From Hirsutella rhossiliensis (lineage: Eukaryota > Ascomycota > Sordariomycetes > Hypocreales > Ophiocordycipitaceae): 64,000 nucleotides of DNA. The stretch lies in contig NW_025408669.1 of assembly GCF_020360975.1 (NCBI RefSeq), forward strand, positions 7,316,001 to 7,380,000, written 5' to 3'. Under the pieces are notes generated by a model that was given only the letters and a program-made list of their open reading frames with translations, was not told the DNA's origin and did no database searches. The position numbers and the translations under genes are program-made. Numbering within the stretch: position 1 is the stretch's first letter; each line of letters begins with the position of its first letter. Of this stretch, positions 1-12,099 are shown piece after piece.

Positions 1-3000
1 AGTAAGAGAATCTCGGCTATCGGGGTATTTATAAGAGGTTCTCTCTATAATTATTAAGTAGCTCCTAGGTTATCTTCTTTAACTTCTATTACTAAAGCCT
101 AAAAAAAATTCTTAGGAGCTAGGTAGCTATTTCCTATATAGTTTCCTTAAGCTTTAGTCTTTTATATACGTTTTTATTAACTATTAAGGTCGTATTCTAA
201 AAGGATTTTACTATATCGACCTCGTTTAAAAGCTCCTATCTAATAGCTCCTACCGCTAGCGTAACTACCTAGATAGTGCCGATCTAATATTTAACTTATA
301 TATCGCCGTTCCTTAGGGAATAATTAAATAATATACGCGCGGCTCTAATAAATAGTATGCCTAAGATAAAAGGGACTAAGACTCTATCTAGTATAATATA
401 AAGATAGATTAATATCTAGGCCGTACTTAGATAGAGATTAGTCTCTACCTCCCTAACTATATCTATAAGGGACCTAGTATACGCCGTTATTAATACTCTT
501 ATTAGTAGGATCTTAAGCCTATATATATTTATATATCTTTTAGTAATAAGGTTTCTTTTAAACCTAGTATCGATTAAGGCGCTTAGAACTTTAGCTTTCT
601 AGCTACCGAGCTATACTTAAATATAGGGTAGGTCTTATATATACTTAAGCGAGTAGAAAGGTATAAGGACTATATTTGTATATATTATAGGAATCGCTAT
701 AAGGTCCTTTAAAGTTATCTCTTAGTATCTTATTAAGAGTACTACTTTCTATATAATAAATTTATCTTTCTCTAGTCTTATTACCTCTAGAGTTTATTAA
801 TTAAATAGTCCTTAGGCTAGTTATATTACGCTAATTATATTAGTTATAAACCTAACTTCCTTTAATACTTATTAAACTTTAAGGTACTTATAATCCGATT
901 CTTTATAAGTAAGGTAAGTAAGCTTAATCGGTTTAACTTAGTATTCTTTATCTTATTCTTTAACTTATACTAAAGCTACCGCGAGTTTTCCTTATAGATA
1001 TTTAAGGAGGAGTAAACTACTCTTTATATTATCTTTAGCTACTTTTATAACTATTATCGTAGCTCTATAAGGTCTTATAATACTCTTTACTTTCTCTAGG
1101 GTCTAGAATTTAGTATTTTCTATACCTTAGGCTATATCTATATATCTTATACTAAGTCTCTTACTTAGTTAGGGAATAAAGTTAATTAAGTAATTTAAAG
1201 GGATTAAGATTCTTTTATATATAATTTCTCCGACGATTTTATCTATAAGTCTATTAAACTTTTTATCTAGATCTACTTTATATCTATAGTATATAGGGAT
1301 AATCTTTAAGCTAGTTTTTACTATTCTTATTATCTCGATTTCCTCTATATCCTCTTTAACTCTTTATCTTTTCCCCTTATAGGTATTAATCCCTATTATA
1401 GTTATATAGATTATTTAATTATATATATCGCTTTATTATATATTATCTATAATTATAATAACCGATATCCTTCTTACTTCTTTTTTTATATCGCTTACTT
1501 TTAGATTCCTTAGCTTCTACTTATATAGGCTTTTATATCTTTAAAACTAGTCTAGGAAACCGGATTCTCTTTTACTAATAGCCTAATTTAAGTAAGATAG
1601 TATAACTATAGCTTTAACCTATTTTATAAGTAGTAATATAAAGGAGTCTAGCTATATATCTACCTAATATATAATAAGCCTTTAAATATATATACCTATT
1701 TAAGAAAACCTATTAGTAAGTACTAGGGGAATTACGCTTTTATTATCTTTTCTTTAAGGTAAAGAGTCCTATTTATTACTTTATATATTATAAATCCGAT
1801 CTTATAGTCCTAAGAGTATACCTTATACTTATTAAGGTAATATCCTTCTTTACTATAATAAAAGTATCTCTTAGGCCGGTTAAAAGTATTAACCTAAAAC
1901 TATATATATTAATTAGATAGGTAGTAAAATCCGATAGTATTTACGCTACCTCCTTATCTATAACTTAAAGAGTAGCTTCTACTACTAATATATCTTTATT
2001 CCTTATTAAGCTAGTTAAATATCTACTTTTACTAGTAAGTAAGGTTAATCTTTATATCTTTAAAGGCTTTTATTAGGTCTAAGATTTCCTTTATAGGCTA
2101 TTTAGGTTTCTTATCTATTTTCTTTAACTCTTTAAGAAGTTTTTCTTTGCCTTTATCGGATTTAGCTTCTTTTATTACTTAGTTAATTTCCTTAAAGAGC
2201 TAGTCTTTCTTTAGGTTCTTAAGCTTTTAATTATAGACTTTAGATACTATATCTTATTACTTAACGTCCTAGTAAGGTACTAAGTAGTTATTAATTATAT
2301 AGATAAGGCTTTTATATAAGAGTTTTAAGATAACTTTAGATATCTTCCTATTTCTCTTTATAATATTAATAATAAGCTCCTTTAGTATTATATAGTAGAT
2401 AAAGTATAATTAGACTATAGATTCTTCTTAGCCGTTAGGTTATACCTTACGCTATAGGTATAAGTAAAGACTAAGCTATTTTATAACTTCTATAATAGTC
2501 TTAGGCTTTTTAGTATTATAATAGTCTAAGTAATCGTTAGTAGTTTCTAGTTATTTAATATTATATATATAGTAGTATTAAAGGAGTCTCTTCTTTACTT
2601 CTTCTTAGGTAAGTCTATCTATAAGAATTTTAATAGTAGGGGCTTATATAAAGGAGATATAGACTTTAAGCTAGTTTATTTTATCCTCGTTATAGATATA
2701 GTTAACGCGTATCTCTTATTTAAACTTCTTAAGGAATTTAATTATATTTTTACCGTTAAATTTACTAATAGGTAGGAGTTATAATTAGCGGAGTCTTCTT
2801 ATAAGGTTATCTTAGCTTCTAGTAAGTATATCTCTAAGTCTATTAGCAATCTTATTAATATCTACCTTAATTTTCTTTATATTGCTAGTAGTAGGATTAG
2901 ATAATCCCTTTTAATAGCTAGCGTTTCTAAATATAGTATACTTATAGATTATAAGGTTATAAATTTTAGTATTAGAGTTTTTAGAGTTAAAGGATATCTT

Positions 3001-3515
3001 ATTATAACTATCTTATTACTTACTTTCTTATCTATTAGCGGGAGGTAAGCGTTCTCTATAAGCTACTACGTAAAGGAGAGCTAAAGTTAAGGTTATTAAG
3101 GTATCCCTTATTAGTACCTATATTAGTATTATTAGTACGTATTTAAGTAAGAGGTCTTAGTAGGGTTCTAGAACGGTCTAGATTACGCTATCGTCGTTAT
3201 TTATATTTTTTAAAGTATTATATAAAGATCGTAGTTTCTTAACTAAGTCGCTAGTATTAAGGGTTATAGGGCTAATAATAGGAGCTTAGGGTTTTTTAGT
3301 ATTAGCTTATTACTTTTCCTTTATTACTAGTAAAGGTATTATCTAATTATTTATTTCCCGGTAAGTTTATTACCTTATTAGGTCCCTAACTCTAGCTATT
3401 AAGGTAGTTGCTACTTTAATTATTAAATCCTTAGATTTTATTTTTTCTAAATAGTACCGTCGTCCTCTAGGTATTCTTAGCTTTATAAAGCTACTTATCG
3501 CTATATAAGTAAAAC
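1..3515. repeat. RIP-saturated AT-rich repeat DNA, left block
   Basis: No reading frame of 60 codons exists because TAA and TAG are everywhere. By eye the first 1,000 bases contain no CA and only three TG dinucleotides (near 277, 358 and 677), while CG is still present. Loss of CpA with retention of CpG is the signature of repeat-induced point mutation rather than ordinary methyl-CpG decay. I could not identify the original repeat family. No gene is seen here. Confidence 0.85.
3511..3515. repeat. Target-site duplication, left copy (AAAAC)
   Basis: AAAAC directly precedes the TG of the left LTR. The same five bases follow the CA of the right LTR at 9,707-9,711. A 5-bp duplication is normal for copia-type integrase. 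Confidence 0.9.
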
Positions 3516-3716
3516 TGTGGGTAGGCACCTGCGGCAGCTGCTGCAATGAGACGGTACTAGGGTTAACCTGTGATGTTGTATTCGTCTTGTTCTCTATCTA
3601 AGGAGGCAGAGGCCAGCGTGGAGAAAGGGGGCACGCTGCCCTCAGCCGCACACGTGACCGTACGGGTCACGTGCCAACCATGGTTGGTCACACCACTAGA
3701 TAGATACATTCCTACA
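3516..3716 (-). repeat. 3' LTR (left copy), 201 bp
   Basis: It begins TGTGGGTAGG and ends CATTCCTACA, a short inverted repeat with TG/CA termini. It matches 9,506-9,706 along its whole length by eye. It contains two adjacent palindromes, at 3,651-3,673 (two CACGTG E-box cores) and 3,674-3,687. Confidence 0.95.
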
Positions 3717-3928
3717 CAGGCAACTCTTCTTTGCTGTGAGAAGCACAGCAACACCTTGAACGGGTCTAAAGGATAGTAGCGTTAAGGCCGTGAAGGAATG
3801 TGCCGTGAGGGGTGTGTCATTATTGCGAAAAGTGGGTCCGACGTCTTGTTCTTAGCTGTAGATATCGGGGAAGAAGTGAAGGGTCTTCCTGATAGGAGCA
3901 ATCATTTGATCATAGGGATAAGGAGCGG

Positions 3929-4703
3929 TTAGGAACGTTGTACGTATCCTTCGACTCGAATTGTCAGACTATTGGTATCGATGAAGCGTTCCAGGGCTCG
4001 GTTTGGTGATGCTTTCGTCATTGCATCTGCTGGGTTGTCTGCGCCGTTGATCCAACGAATATCTGTTATCTCTCTCTTCTCGTATGACTGGCGAAGGGCC
4101 ATGATATCAATCATCAATCGTTTTTCCTTCGTCGTACCGAGCTTGACTAGGCATTCGTAGAGAGTACGAATCCGTACAGACGATGAGAGGGATAGGAGGA
4201 AGGTTGAGTCGTTCCGTAATTATCTTCATAGTCATCGCAAGGGAGATGCCTATGTCGAATCCGTTGGCCATACCGTAGATCTCTGATGCTAGGACGCTAC
4301 GGGTAACACGTTTGCACTTTGTTGAACTCCAGTGTACGATGTTACCACTAATCTCGAACTGTTTTTCTTTGTGGTTTGTCTCGTTAACGAGGGCAATGAC
4401 GAATCCTAGTTGGGAGGATAAGTCCTTGTTGTTTGCGAAAGAACCATCGGTGAAAACCATCAGCTTTGCAGTAGCTAGATCAATTGGTTTGTACGTGAGG
4501 CCACGTAGTTGGTGATCCATTTGCCATTGCAGTCGCTTGTTCAAAATTGCGTAATCTTTATCCTCAGGGGTCTGTACTTGGGCGGCGACTGAAACATCGA
4601 AAGAAGCTTCCGGTTGAGCAATTGAAGCAATGTATGAGGCTCGCGCTCGTTCCTCAACGTAGCGCTGGTGACGATCAATTGCTTTAGGGTCAATGGTGGT
4701 CAT
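3929..4703 (-). pseudogene. copia RNase H domain (frameshifted)
   Basis: RNase H removes the RNA strand of the RNA:DNA hybrid during reverse transcription. The 4,703-4,107 frame has the first catalytic Asp in FTDGSFANNK, a VHWSSTKCKR stretch, the Glu in LASEIYGM and the later Asp in VCTDSYSL. After that the reading moves to the 4,117-3,929 frame, which holds the usual end-of-pol ADAMTK motif. The shift lies in a CT run near 4,160 and looks like loss of one dinucleotide. The order after reverse transcriptase and the motifs are typical of fungal copia elements. Confidence 0.8.
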
Positions 4704-5598
4704 TTTGCTGCTTGTCCCTTCTGTTGAAGTAAAAGGGATCCTTTCTTAAGGGGGTTATTATTCAGCAACGTCAGTCTTGCACCATTAAAGTCAACCGTTG
4801 TTCCGTATGTGATGTCAGTCTTGGGCTTGGAACGAAATTCTGCCTTTTGTAGCTCTTCTTCTTCACGGGTAGAAAAGTTGTTCGTTCCAAGGATGAGGGT
4901 GTCATCAGTTTGCATTCCAACAATACCGAGCGTGTCAGGGCCAGTATTCGAAATCAGTAGGCAGGAGTCATAGGTGGAGGTAGACATATCCAGCTTTTCG
5001 AGGTGATGCTGCTGATATGTGCGGAACCAATGGACTCCGGCTTCTGCGATACCTTACAGGGCTTAATAACACGAATAATTGTTCCGTTAGGGTATTTGCC
5101 TTGTAGTTCCGTGGGCAAATACGTAAGAATGGTCCGGGAAAGCTTGGTCTGGGATTGCGGGTATGCCTGAGTGATATCACGGAGGGAGAGGGTTATGCCG
5201 TAGTTTTGAAGAAGTCCGGGGGCAATAGCGAGGATGAGTCTCTGGCTAACGCGTTGAATTGTCGGAGATTGCGTCAGGAGGGTGGTCTTCTCAAAGTCGT
5301 TATGTCCTTGAATAACAAGTCGAGACTTTTCGTAGGGCTTAGTGTTGATTCCTTTGACTTCACGAACCATTCGAGAGCGAAAGATTCTATAGTTTCCATG
5401 ACTCATTTGATCGTATCGTTCAAATTGGAATACACCGCGGCCAACGAGGTCAGTAATCTCTTTGTTATCGGATTCTTCGAAGGGGTCACCAGGAGAGGTG
5501 ATTATGCCATCAGACCGTAGCTTGAGGGAAAGAGCTTGTGCATCTTCCTCCTTTTGGGTCAAGAAGCTCTGGTCTACGGCTTGGGCCATCATGATCAA
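4700..5598 (-). pseudogene. copia reverse transcriptase (RVT_2), frameshifted
   Basis: This is the DNA polymerase of the retrotransposon. The 5,598-4,954 frame carries the N-terminal fingers/palm (FRSRMVREVKG, KSRLVIQGHND, LRDITQAYPQS with the first catalytic Asp). The palm continues in the 4,987-4,700 frame, where MQTDDTLILG is the copia version of the YVDD active site. The catalytic motifs survive in both pieces, but a frame change near 4,980-5,050 separates them. No intact copy is present in this window. Confidence 0.85.
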
Positions 5599-5708
5599 AT
5601 CCTTTGGCTTGTTCTTTGATCCTGGTGGGCGTCCTCTTGCGGGGGCGGGGTTCGGGTCGGGCAGGCAGGTCCGTTAGGGTCTTAACGGGGTCTTGAGCCG
5701 GTTGTTCA

Positions 5709-6910
5709 TTAAGATCTGAACGAATGCCTGAGGGTCTGTGTCGTGTGTAGGGTCGGAAAGAGTGGTATCATCACGCAGATACGGTTGTACAAGGGTCGAT
5801 CGAAAGACTTGGGGCCGTTGACTGTGTCAATGGTGATGTTATGGGTATCAATCGATGCAATCTTGAAGGGTCCTTGCCAACCGTCTTTCTCTCCAAACGC
5901 GAACTTCACTTTGCAGCGGGAGGGATAGCACTTCTGTCGTGCTCGGGCCGTTGCGTGCATGGAGGGCATCCTTAACTCGTCTTTCTGCCGAGAGTTGGCG
6001 GAGCATTTTCATCGCTTTCTGCATAGCTTCCGATCTTTTGAGGGTGGAAGCGGAAGGGGGCGAGTCTGTAGATACGCGAGGGTATGCGCCGAAAACAAGC
6101 AACGTAGGCACAAGACCGTCAGGTCCTGCCGTATCATTGATTGCTTTAACAGCCATTTGAAGGACTGTTTCGGCGGAAGTGGTGTGGCCAATCTCAGCAT
6201 GGAGGATGTTAAAGGCGCGTCGGAGGGTGCGTGATAGCGTTCAATCTTTCCAATGGACCAATGCGTCTCAACAGGTACTTGAGAGCATTTGATTCCCATA
6301 ATCTTTGCTTCGTTCCGGAATTCGAGAGAAGCAAAGTTAGTTCCTGCATCATGACGGAGGGTATCAGGAGGTCCAAGATACGTGTCGATCCAGAGGGTCC
6401 GGAGGGTCTCCATGTATCTTTAGCTGACATTGACGGTAAAAATCTGGCTCCTTGGAAAGCAGTAGCTGAGTCCACAACGTGTAGAACAGGGCGTTGTGGT
6501 GTTCCTAGGTGCATCACATCAACGATGATTTCGTAGTTGAATTCTTGATCATCGTTAAGGGTGAACTTGAAGCGGCGTGGGGCTTGTGAGTGCATTTGAC
6601 AGTGGTGACAGAACTTAGAGATAGTCTCTAATGTGTCTATCGAGACGTCACTGTGCCCGGCTTGCTTCAAGAGGTGATGGAGCCTAGGGACTGCTGGGTG
6701 TCCAAAGCGTCGGTGAAGTGTACGAATCTCTGTTTCCGTAAGAAACGAGATAGACTCTTCATCTTTCGTAAGGAAGAACCAGGGATGTCCCCATTTGCGG
6801 ATGACTGGGATGCTGGTAGGGCGATTAGTACAATGATTACTACAATTGATGGTATCTGTGATGTTATTGAAATAGATACCAAGTCGATCCATATCAGCAA
6901 GGCAGAGCAA
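5709..6910 (-). pseudogene. copia integrase (frameshifted)
   Basis: Integrase inserts the cDNA into the genome. In the 6,910-6,209 frame an HHCC zinc module is visible (HRRFGH ... CHHC) followed by the first catalytic Asp in IVDVMHLG. The second Asp (RHDAGTNF) and the catalytic Glu (GKIERYH) lie in the 6,413-6,009 frame. Downstream integrase sequence continues in the 6,156-5,848 frame. The C-terminal DNA-binding-like part (GEKDGWQGPFKI) is in the 5,969-5,709 frame. At least three frame changes therefore fall inside the domain, although all DDE residues remain. Confidence 0.8.
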
Positions 6911-6949
6911 AAAAGGGAGTTGGGGTTTGAAGGATGTGGAACGTGATCC

Positions 6950-7347
6950 TTCCGAGGGGGTGTTTTTAGGGCAACTGTGCCAAGGGAGTTAATCGTGTCG
7001 CCGTTGCCAAATTTGATGGAGGCCTGGCCGGATGTAGAGCTGTCGAGAGCTACAGAAGGATCTTCTCGTTGTAGGGCGATGTACTGAGAATATCCTGCTG
7101 TGGAGAATGTTGCTGCACCTGTGTCGATCATGATACCTTGGAATCTATCCCTTGAATAGCGATCTTCAATAATAAATTGCGAGGCTGGAACAACGGTTTG
7201 ATCCGTCTGATAGACGTCTTCTCCTGTGATCAAATGATTGAATGCCTGTTGACAGAGCATTTGGCTTGCTTGCCATTGTTCCGGGTGATCGTTGGTGCTA
7301 TTGTCATGTTCTTCCCATGTATCTTCAGTGTCATCAAAGCTGCTCAT
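6950..7347 (-). pseudogene. copia aspartic protease region
   Basis: The aspartic protease matures Gag-Pol. The active-site motif is IDTGA (sequence context IMIDTGAATFSTAG), followed by a flap-like IKFGNGDTINSLG segment. It is continuous in frame with the upstream Gag zinc knuckle. The reading frame is lost near 6,960, close to G5 and T5 runs, after which the copia sequence resumes in the 6,910 frame. Confidence 0.75.
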
Positions 7348-9294
7348 CTCATGACCTTCGTAGTCTAGAATATAGCCTCCGATGTCCGTGAGTTGTACAC
7401 CTATGAAGTGGCATTGAGTGATATGTTGGTCCTTGGCCTTTTGTCGTTCATCCGTAGAGTGTTTAGTTGACCAACAGCCTTCTTGTCCACAAACAAAACA
7501 CTTCTTTGTCCAGTTGCGGTTATTGTAGCTAGGATTGTAGTTACTACGGCTTTGAGGCCGGTAGTTTCCACGGTTGTAGCTTTGTCCGTATCCGCGGCTG
7601 GGTCGTTGACCTGAATATCCGTATCTGCCTCGAGAGCGGTTGTTATTGTATCGACGGTCGAGGTAGTACTGATGGCGTGGATCGTTATGATCGAATGATC
7701 CAGCAAAGTCAAGGGAAATTGAGAAGTTGTTATGAGGGCAAGATGGGTTTCAACGGATGCACGAAGATCTGCAAGAAGGTGCTCGACGTTATCGGCGGGT
7801 TTGAAAAGAGCGTATTGGAGTTCGGGTACTCCACGGCATGCTTTCATAAGCGTTGTACGCAGTAGAAGGTCTCCTCCGTACTCCTGCCAAGGGCTCGTTG
7901 GCAGAGCTGAAGCTTATCAAAGAGGGTTTGAAGCACTTCGTGGGGGGTCTTCGAAGCATCTTGGGCACGGATGGAGTTAAAGGTTATTGTTGTCCAGTCA
8001 GTATGGTAGTGGACATGGTTGACTTCCGTGTCAAAGTGTTGTTTGAAGATATCATACGCTTGTCGGAACGTCGTAGCCCATGTGATCTTATCAAGATAGA
8101 ATCTTTGGGCTCTTCCATCAAGGATCCGGGGAAAGAGTGCGTGAAATTGTGACGGTTTCACTTGGATATGAGAGCAGTTGCTTAAGAAGAGGCGGAGCTT
8201 ATCATCAAGGAGATCGTACGGCTCTCCTGTGTAGTTCCGATCTTTGTTCCAGGTCTTCATAAACTTCTGCTGGATGTCGCTATCGACGATAGCGTTCGGG
8301 ATGTTATCCGGGGGGAGTTTCATGTATTCTCCAAAGGTTGCAGGGCCGGATAAGTGTTCGGGGATGGGGTTGGTGACGGGTTGGACGAGATCGGGGTTCT
8401 GGAAGCGGTAGGAAGTCGGATGAATAGTAAGAGAGGTCGGAGCAGGTTTATCTTGGATAGTCGGAGCAGGAGTAGGTGCGTTAGGAGGGCTCGTTAGGGT
8501 CTTAATAGGTTGTGGTTCGTTAAGACCTTGATGAGGTGCTGCTAAGGGCGTAACTGATGGTGAAGGAGGTTGAGACGGATGGGGATTAGTGGAAGCATTT
8601 GATCCTAGTAATGCTGTCTGCCTCCTGAAGGCAGCAGTCCTCTCATCAAACACCATCTCCGTAAACTCCTGCTCTGGCCAGGTTTGTGGGTTCTCGATAG
8701 TTTGTAATATGAGAAATTGTGTTGCGAATTTCCCCTTTGTGAACCTGTGTAGATACCTCTTTTCCTTAGTAGTTTCCTGAGGGCTCTCTTGTATTCATTC
8801 GGGGCGCGGTCCCATGTGTCTTCGGTCCATTCTTCAAAATGCTGTTGGAAGTAACCAAGGAGGTCGTATCCTTGATCACTGCCAGATTGAACGATGAATA
8901 TGAACTTTGCCACATATGTCGTTACTGCGATCTTGTCCTTTTCGTCGTGTGTGATATCGTTGTCCCAAAGGTCGATATTAATTTGTCGGAATGCGGATGC
9001 TTGGATGTCTAGTGCCTGCATCTGGTCGCATATTTCTTCGAGCTGGGCTTCTGGGGACATAGCTCGGGCGGTCGGGGCTATCGTGATCAAATGAATGAGA
9101 CGATGTGGGGTTCGTATTGGTCTCTTCGTATACGAGTTGTCGCTAATAGGAGGTCGAGCGTCGCGTACTAAGTAGGTCGTTCGCGGCCAGACTGAACTGA
9201 CGGGGATCTTGCTACTTAACGTCAAGGGTCGAACGTTCTTACTAGTTGTTTGCGATGTGGTCGCCTGTCGATTCCGGTGCTCACGGCTAGGCAA
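7348..9294 (-). pseudogene. copia Gag region with CX2CX4CX4H knuckle (frameshifted)
   Basis: Gag packages the element RNA. A likely start is the Met at 9,059-9,057 (MSPEAQLEEICDQ). Reading passes through the 9,294-8,605, 8,656-7,844 and 7,847-7,401 frames, then into the frame that is continuous with protease. That last part encodes an Arg/Tyr/Asn-rich stretch (about 7,680-7,510) and then CFVCGQEGCWSTKH, a CCCH-type knuckle (CX2CX4CX4H) seen in fungal copia Gag proteins. Frame changes occur near 8,700, 7,870 and 7,700. The one near 7,870 looks like a single missing base within a GAGGAG run. Confidence 0.75.
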
Positions 9295-9505
9295 ACTAGC
9301 GGGCGATCGTAATCAACAGTTGGAAGGACTCTCGCGCGGCTGGGCAAACCAGCGGGAGATTCCTTGTTCTTAGCACAAATAACCTTCTTCTGAGCGCTAC
9401 TCAGGGCCACAGTAAAGTGACGCGGACTATAGCACCTTCGAAGGTTGAGGAATTTGTCTCTTCTACTTAGCTGTCTGTGACGGGCGTGGGCCGGTCACTG
9501 ATCAG

Positions 9506-9706
9506 TGTGGGTAGGCACCTGCGGCAGCTGCTGCAATGAGACGGTACTAGGGTTAACCTGTGATGTTGTATTCGTCTTGTTCTCTATCTAAGGAGGCAGA
9601 GGCCAGCGTGGAGAAAGGGGGCACGCTGCCCTCAGCCGCACACGTGACCGTACGGGTCACGTGCCAACCATGGTTGGTCACACCACTAGATAGATACATT
9701 CCTACA
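9506..9706 (-). repeat. 5' LTR (right copy), 201 bp
   Basis: It is identical by eye to 3,516-3,716 and carries the promoter for the minus-strand element. The twin palindromes are at 9,641-9,663 and 9,664-9,677. It is followed at 9,707-9,711 by the AAAAC target duplication. Confidence 0.95.
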
Positions 9707-9711
9707 AAAAC
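9707..9711. repeat. Target-site duplication, right copy (AAAAC)
   Basis: It matches 3,511-3,515 exactly. Removing the element and one AAAAC joins the two TA-rich flanks without a gap. Confidence 0.9.
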
Positions 9712-10117
9712 GGAATAACGAGTTTACGCTTTAAAGACTAGTTTTAATAAGGATAAGGGTATATACCTAAAGCACGCGTAGTATATAGCTAAGGATTAAT
9801 AGAGCAATTAACTATATAATTATCTAATTATCGGTCCTATATATAGCTTTAAGGGCCTTAGGTTATAAATATAAGTCTTAGAGATTTTTTTACTTTATAC
9901 CTCTTTATCTTTACTAGAGTCGCGTAACTAGCAGCCTCTACTTTAAAGGGGAAAAACAAAAATTTAAATTAACTATAATTAAGGAAGATACCCGATTAGA
10001 TAATTAAGGTCTTTATAAAGCCTTTAAGTATACTTAGAAGTAAGTTAGAAAGGGAGTGCTAGGGATCTTATCCCTTTAACGGGCTAATATCTATAAGGGT
10101 ATAATCTTACCTATTAA

Positions 10118-11515
10118 ACTAGCTATAAAGAAGCTAGTAGGTTCTTAGTAGAAAAAGCTCTTAGGTATACTATATAGGTCTTCCTAATACGGTTAGTTAT
10201 ATAGCCCCTTAAAGGAGCTATTAAGGTCTCGAGCTTTAAAAGCTACTACTTAAGGGTCTCTTCCTCTTAAAAAGAGATTAGCTTTACGGTACTAATAGAT
10301 TCTATTATCGCCGTATATATAGTAGTTAGTAGCTTTATCTTATAGAGGTATTCCTTATAGTAACTCTTATAGTTACCTAAGATAGTAGAAAAAGCTCTCT
10401 ACTATATAAAGGTTAGCTTAAAGAAGAGGGAAGCTCTCTTTATAAATTCTATTACCTTAAGATAAAGAGGGGGCTTAAGAGGGTCCTACTTATTAAAGAA
10501 GACTAAATTATAGATAGTCCTATTTATATAAGCCTATAGCTCCTTTACCTACTTATCCTAATCTTAGGGCTTTATAAGAATCGTCCTATAGACTATAGGA
10601 GCGGTAGAGTCGTTTTTCGATATTATTATAAAAGAGGGGGTAGAAAAGTTAGTTAAAAATTAGCTTTTTTAGTAAGAGGGGTAAAAGGAAGCTATAAGAG
10701 ATATAAAAAAGGTGCCTTTTATAGTAGCTAGAAGGTATAAGAATTCTATTCCTCCTAGGCTTATTACTCTTATAAAGAAAGATATAAGAAGTATATATAA
10801 AATATATAAAGGTAAAATTAAAAGTAAGGGGTCGGATAGGCTAGGCAAAGATATTTAATTCTTATAGGGGTAGTAATTATAGCTAGGGAGTAATTATTAT
10901 ATTGCCTTAATTATCCTTCTTTCCTCTATTTAACCCCCCTCTTTATACCTATCTAGTATCTTAATTAATAAAGAAGATCTTACTTAAAGAAGCTATTAAT
11001 ATCCTATTAACTACCGAGCTTTTTACTAGTTCTTCCCCTCCTTTCTAGCCGTTGCTAGCTATAAGGGAATATATATTACGGTATAATTAGTTAGGTAGTA
11101 GAGATAGCTAGAGGTACTACGCTATATATATTATATTCTCCTCGTTATAAGACTAAAGCTTACGAGAAGAGGGATTTCTCTTCTTTAGTCGGAGTAGCGA
11201 GTAGTCTATAACTTATAAGCGGGGTAAGCACGATTCCCTACTAATACCCTACTAATATATTAGTACTACGTACCTAAGTACTTTATTAGCCCGTACCTCT
11301 TAGTAGCGCTCTTATACTAGTATATCCGTCTTATCTCTTACTACCTTTATAAGAAGCTATTACTACTTCTACTTCCCTTTTTATCCTTACCCTCTTCTTT
11401 ATACCTCCTTTTAGCTCCTTCTTCCTTCTTCTATACTAAGTGTTTTTAGCTTCCTTAGTCCCTCTTACTAAGGGATATCTCTAAGAACTACGAAATTAAG
11501 CTACGCTTCGCGATA
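10118..11515 (+). repeat. Diverged direct repeat, copy A
   Basis: The segment starting AGCTATAAAGAAGCTAGTAG and ending near CTTCGCGATAA recurs in the same orientation at 12,689-13,406 plus 15,260-15,410. Copy A is the longer version, with extra sequence at about 10,175-10,430 and 11,065-11,320. It lacks the transposon found in copy B and so shows the uninterrupted site near 11,353. The original repeat family is unknown. Confidence 0.75.
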
Positions 11516-12065
11516 ATTATAGATATCGAGGGAAGCACTAGAGTTAAGGATAGCTGATTTTTATAGAGGATAGTTAAAGGGCTCTAATAGTTAGTCTTAG
11601 CCTTATTAATCTATAGGGAAGATAAAGGCCGGATTTACTATACTAATAATTTTTCATCGAATTTATAGGTCGAATAAGGGTAGCGGCGTTAGTTACTATT
11701 TCTTAGTAACCTAAATCTTATCTATCTTCTTCTATAACGAGGGGTCCTCCTTAAGAGACTATTATATTATTTCTTATAGCCTCTTTAAAGGGTTAAATCC
11801 TTTAGGTTAGGTTTCCTAAAAGACCTACTAGTATTATAATAACCTATAGCCTAGGGATTTATAGGCTAGGTATTATATAATAGCTAGGTAGGGCGGATAG
11901 GTCGGCCTAGGTAAGGGGCTCGAGGTAGAAGAAAGAGAGATATAAAGGGAGATAGTATAAGATATAAGGAAAACGCAGCTAAAGAGCGACTATAGTTAGA
12001 TAAAGAGGGAGAAAAGAAGAGAATCTCTCCTTCTCTTAGCTAAACGATCTATATAAGGGAAAGAT

Positions 12066-12099
12066 ATTACGTAATATATTACGTAATATATTACGTAAT
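12066..12099. repeat. Short tandem palindromic repeat
   Basis: ATTACGTAAT occurs three times, separated by AT, each unit being self-complementary. It sits in RIP-mutated DNA and no function can be inferred. Confidence 0.7.

Larger units (their letters stand above)
3516..9706 (-). mobile_element. Ty1/copia-type LTR retrotransposon, recently inserted, coding region broken
   Basis: The element is 6,191 bp, flanked by 201-bp LTRs (TG...CA ends) and a 5-bp AAAAC duplication. Read on the minus strand the order is gag, protease, integrase, reverse transcriptase, RNase H. Integrase before reverse transcriptase defines copia rather than gypsy. The two LTRs look identical base for base, so insertion was recent. 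Dinucleotide use is normal, so it has escaped the RIP that saturates both flanks. The coding region changes frame at many points, so this copy cannot make a complete polyprotein as read. The primer-binding site should lie just inside 9,505 on the minus strand; I did not assign its tRNA. A short purine run (about 3,722-3,730, minus) is the polypurine-tract candidate. Confidence 0.95.

Noticed and set aside
3516..9706. gypsy-type or retroviral-like classification of the LTR element
   Set aside because: Integrase precedes reverse transcriptase and the active site is the copia-type TDD; no envelope-like frame is present.
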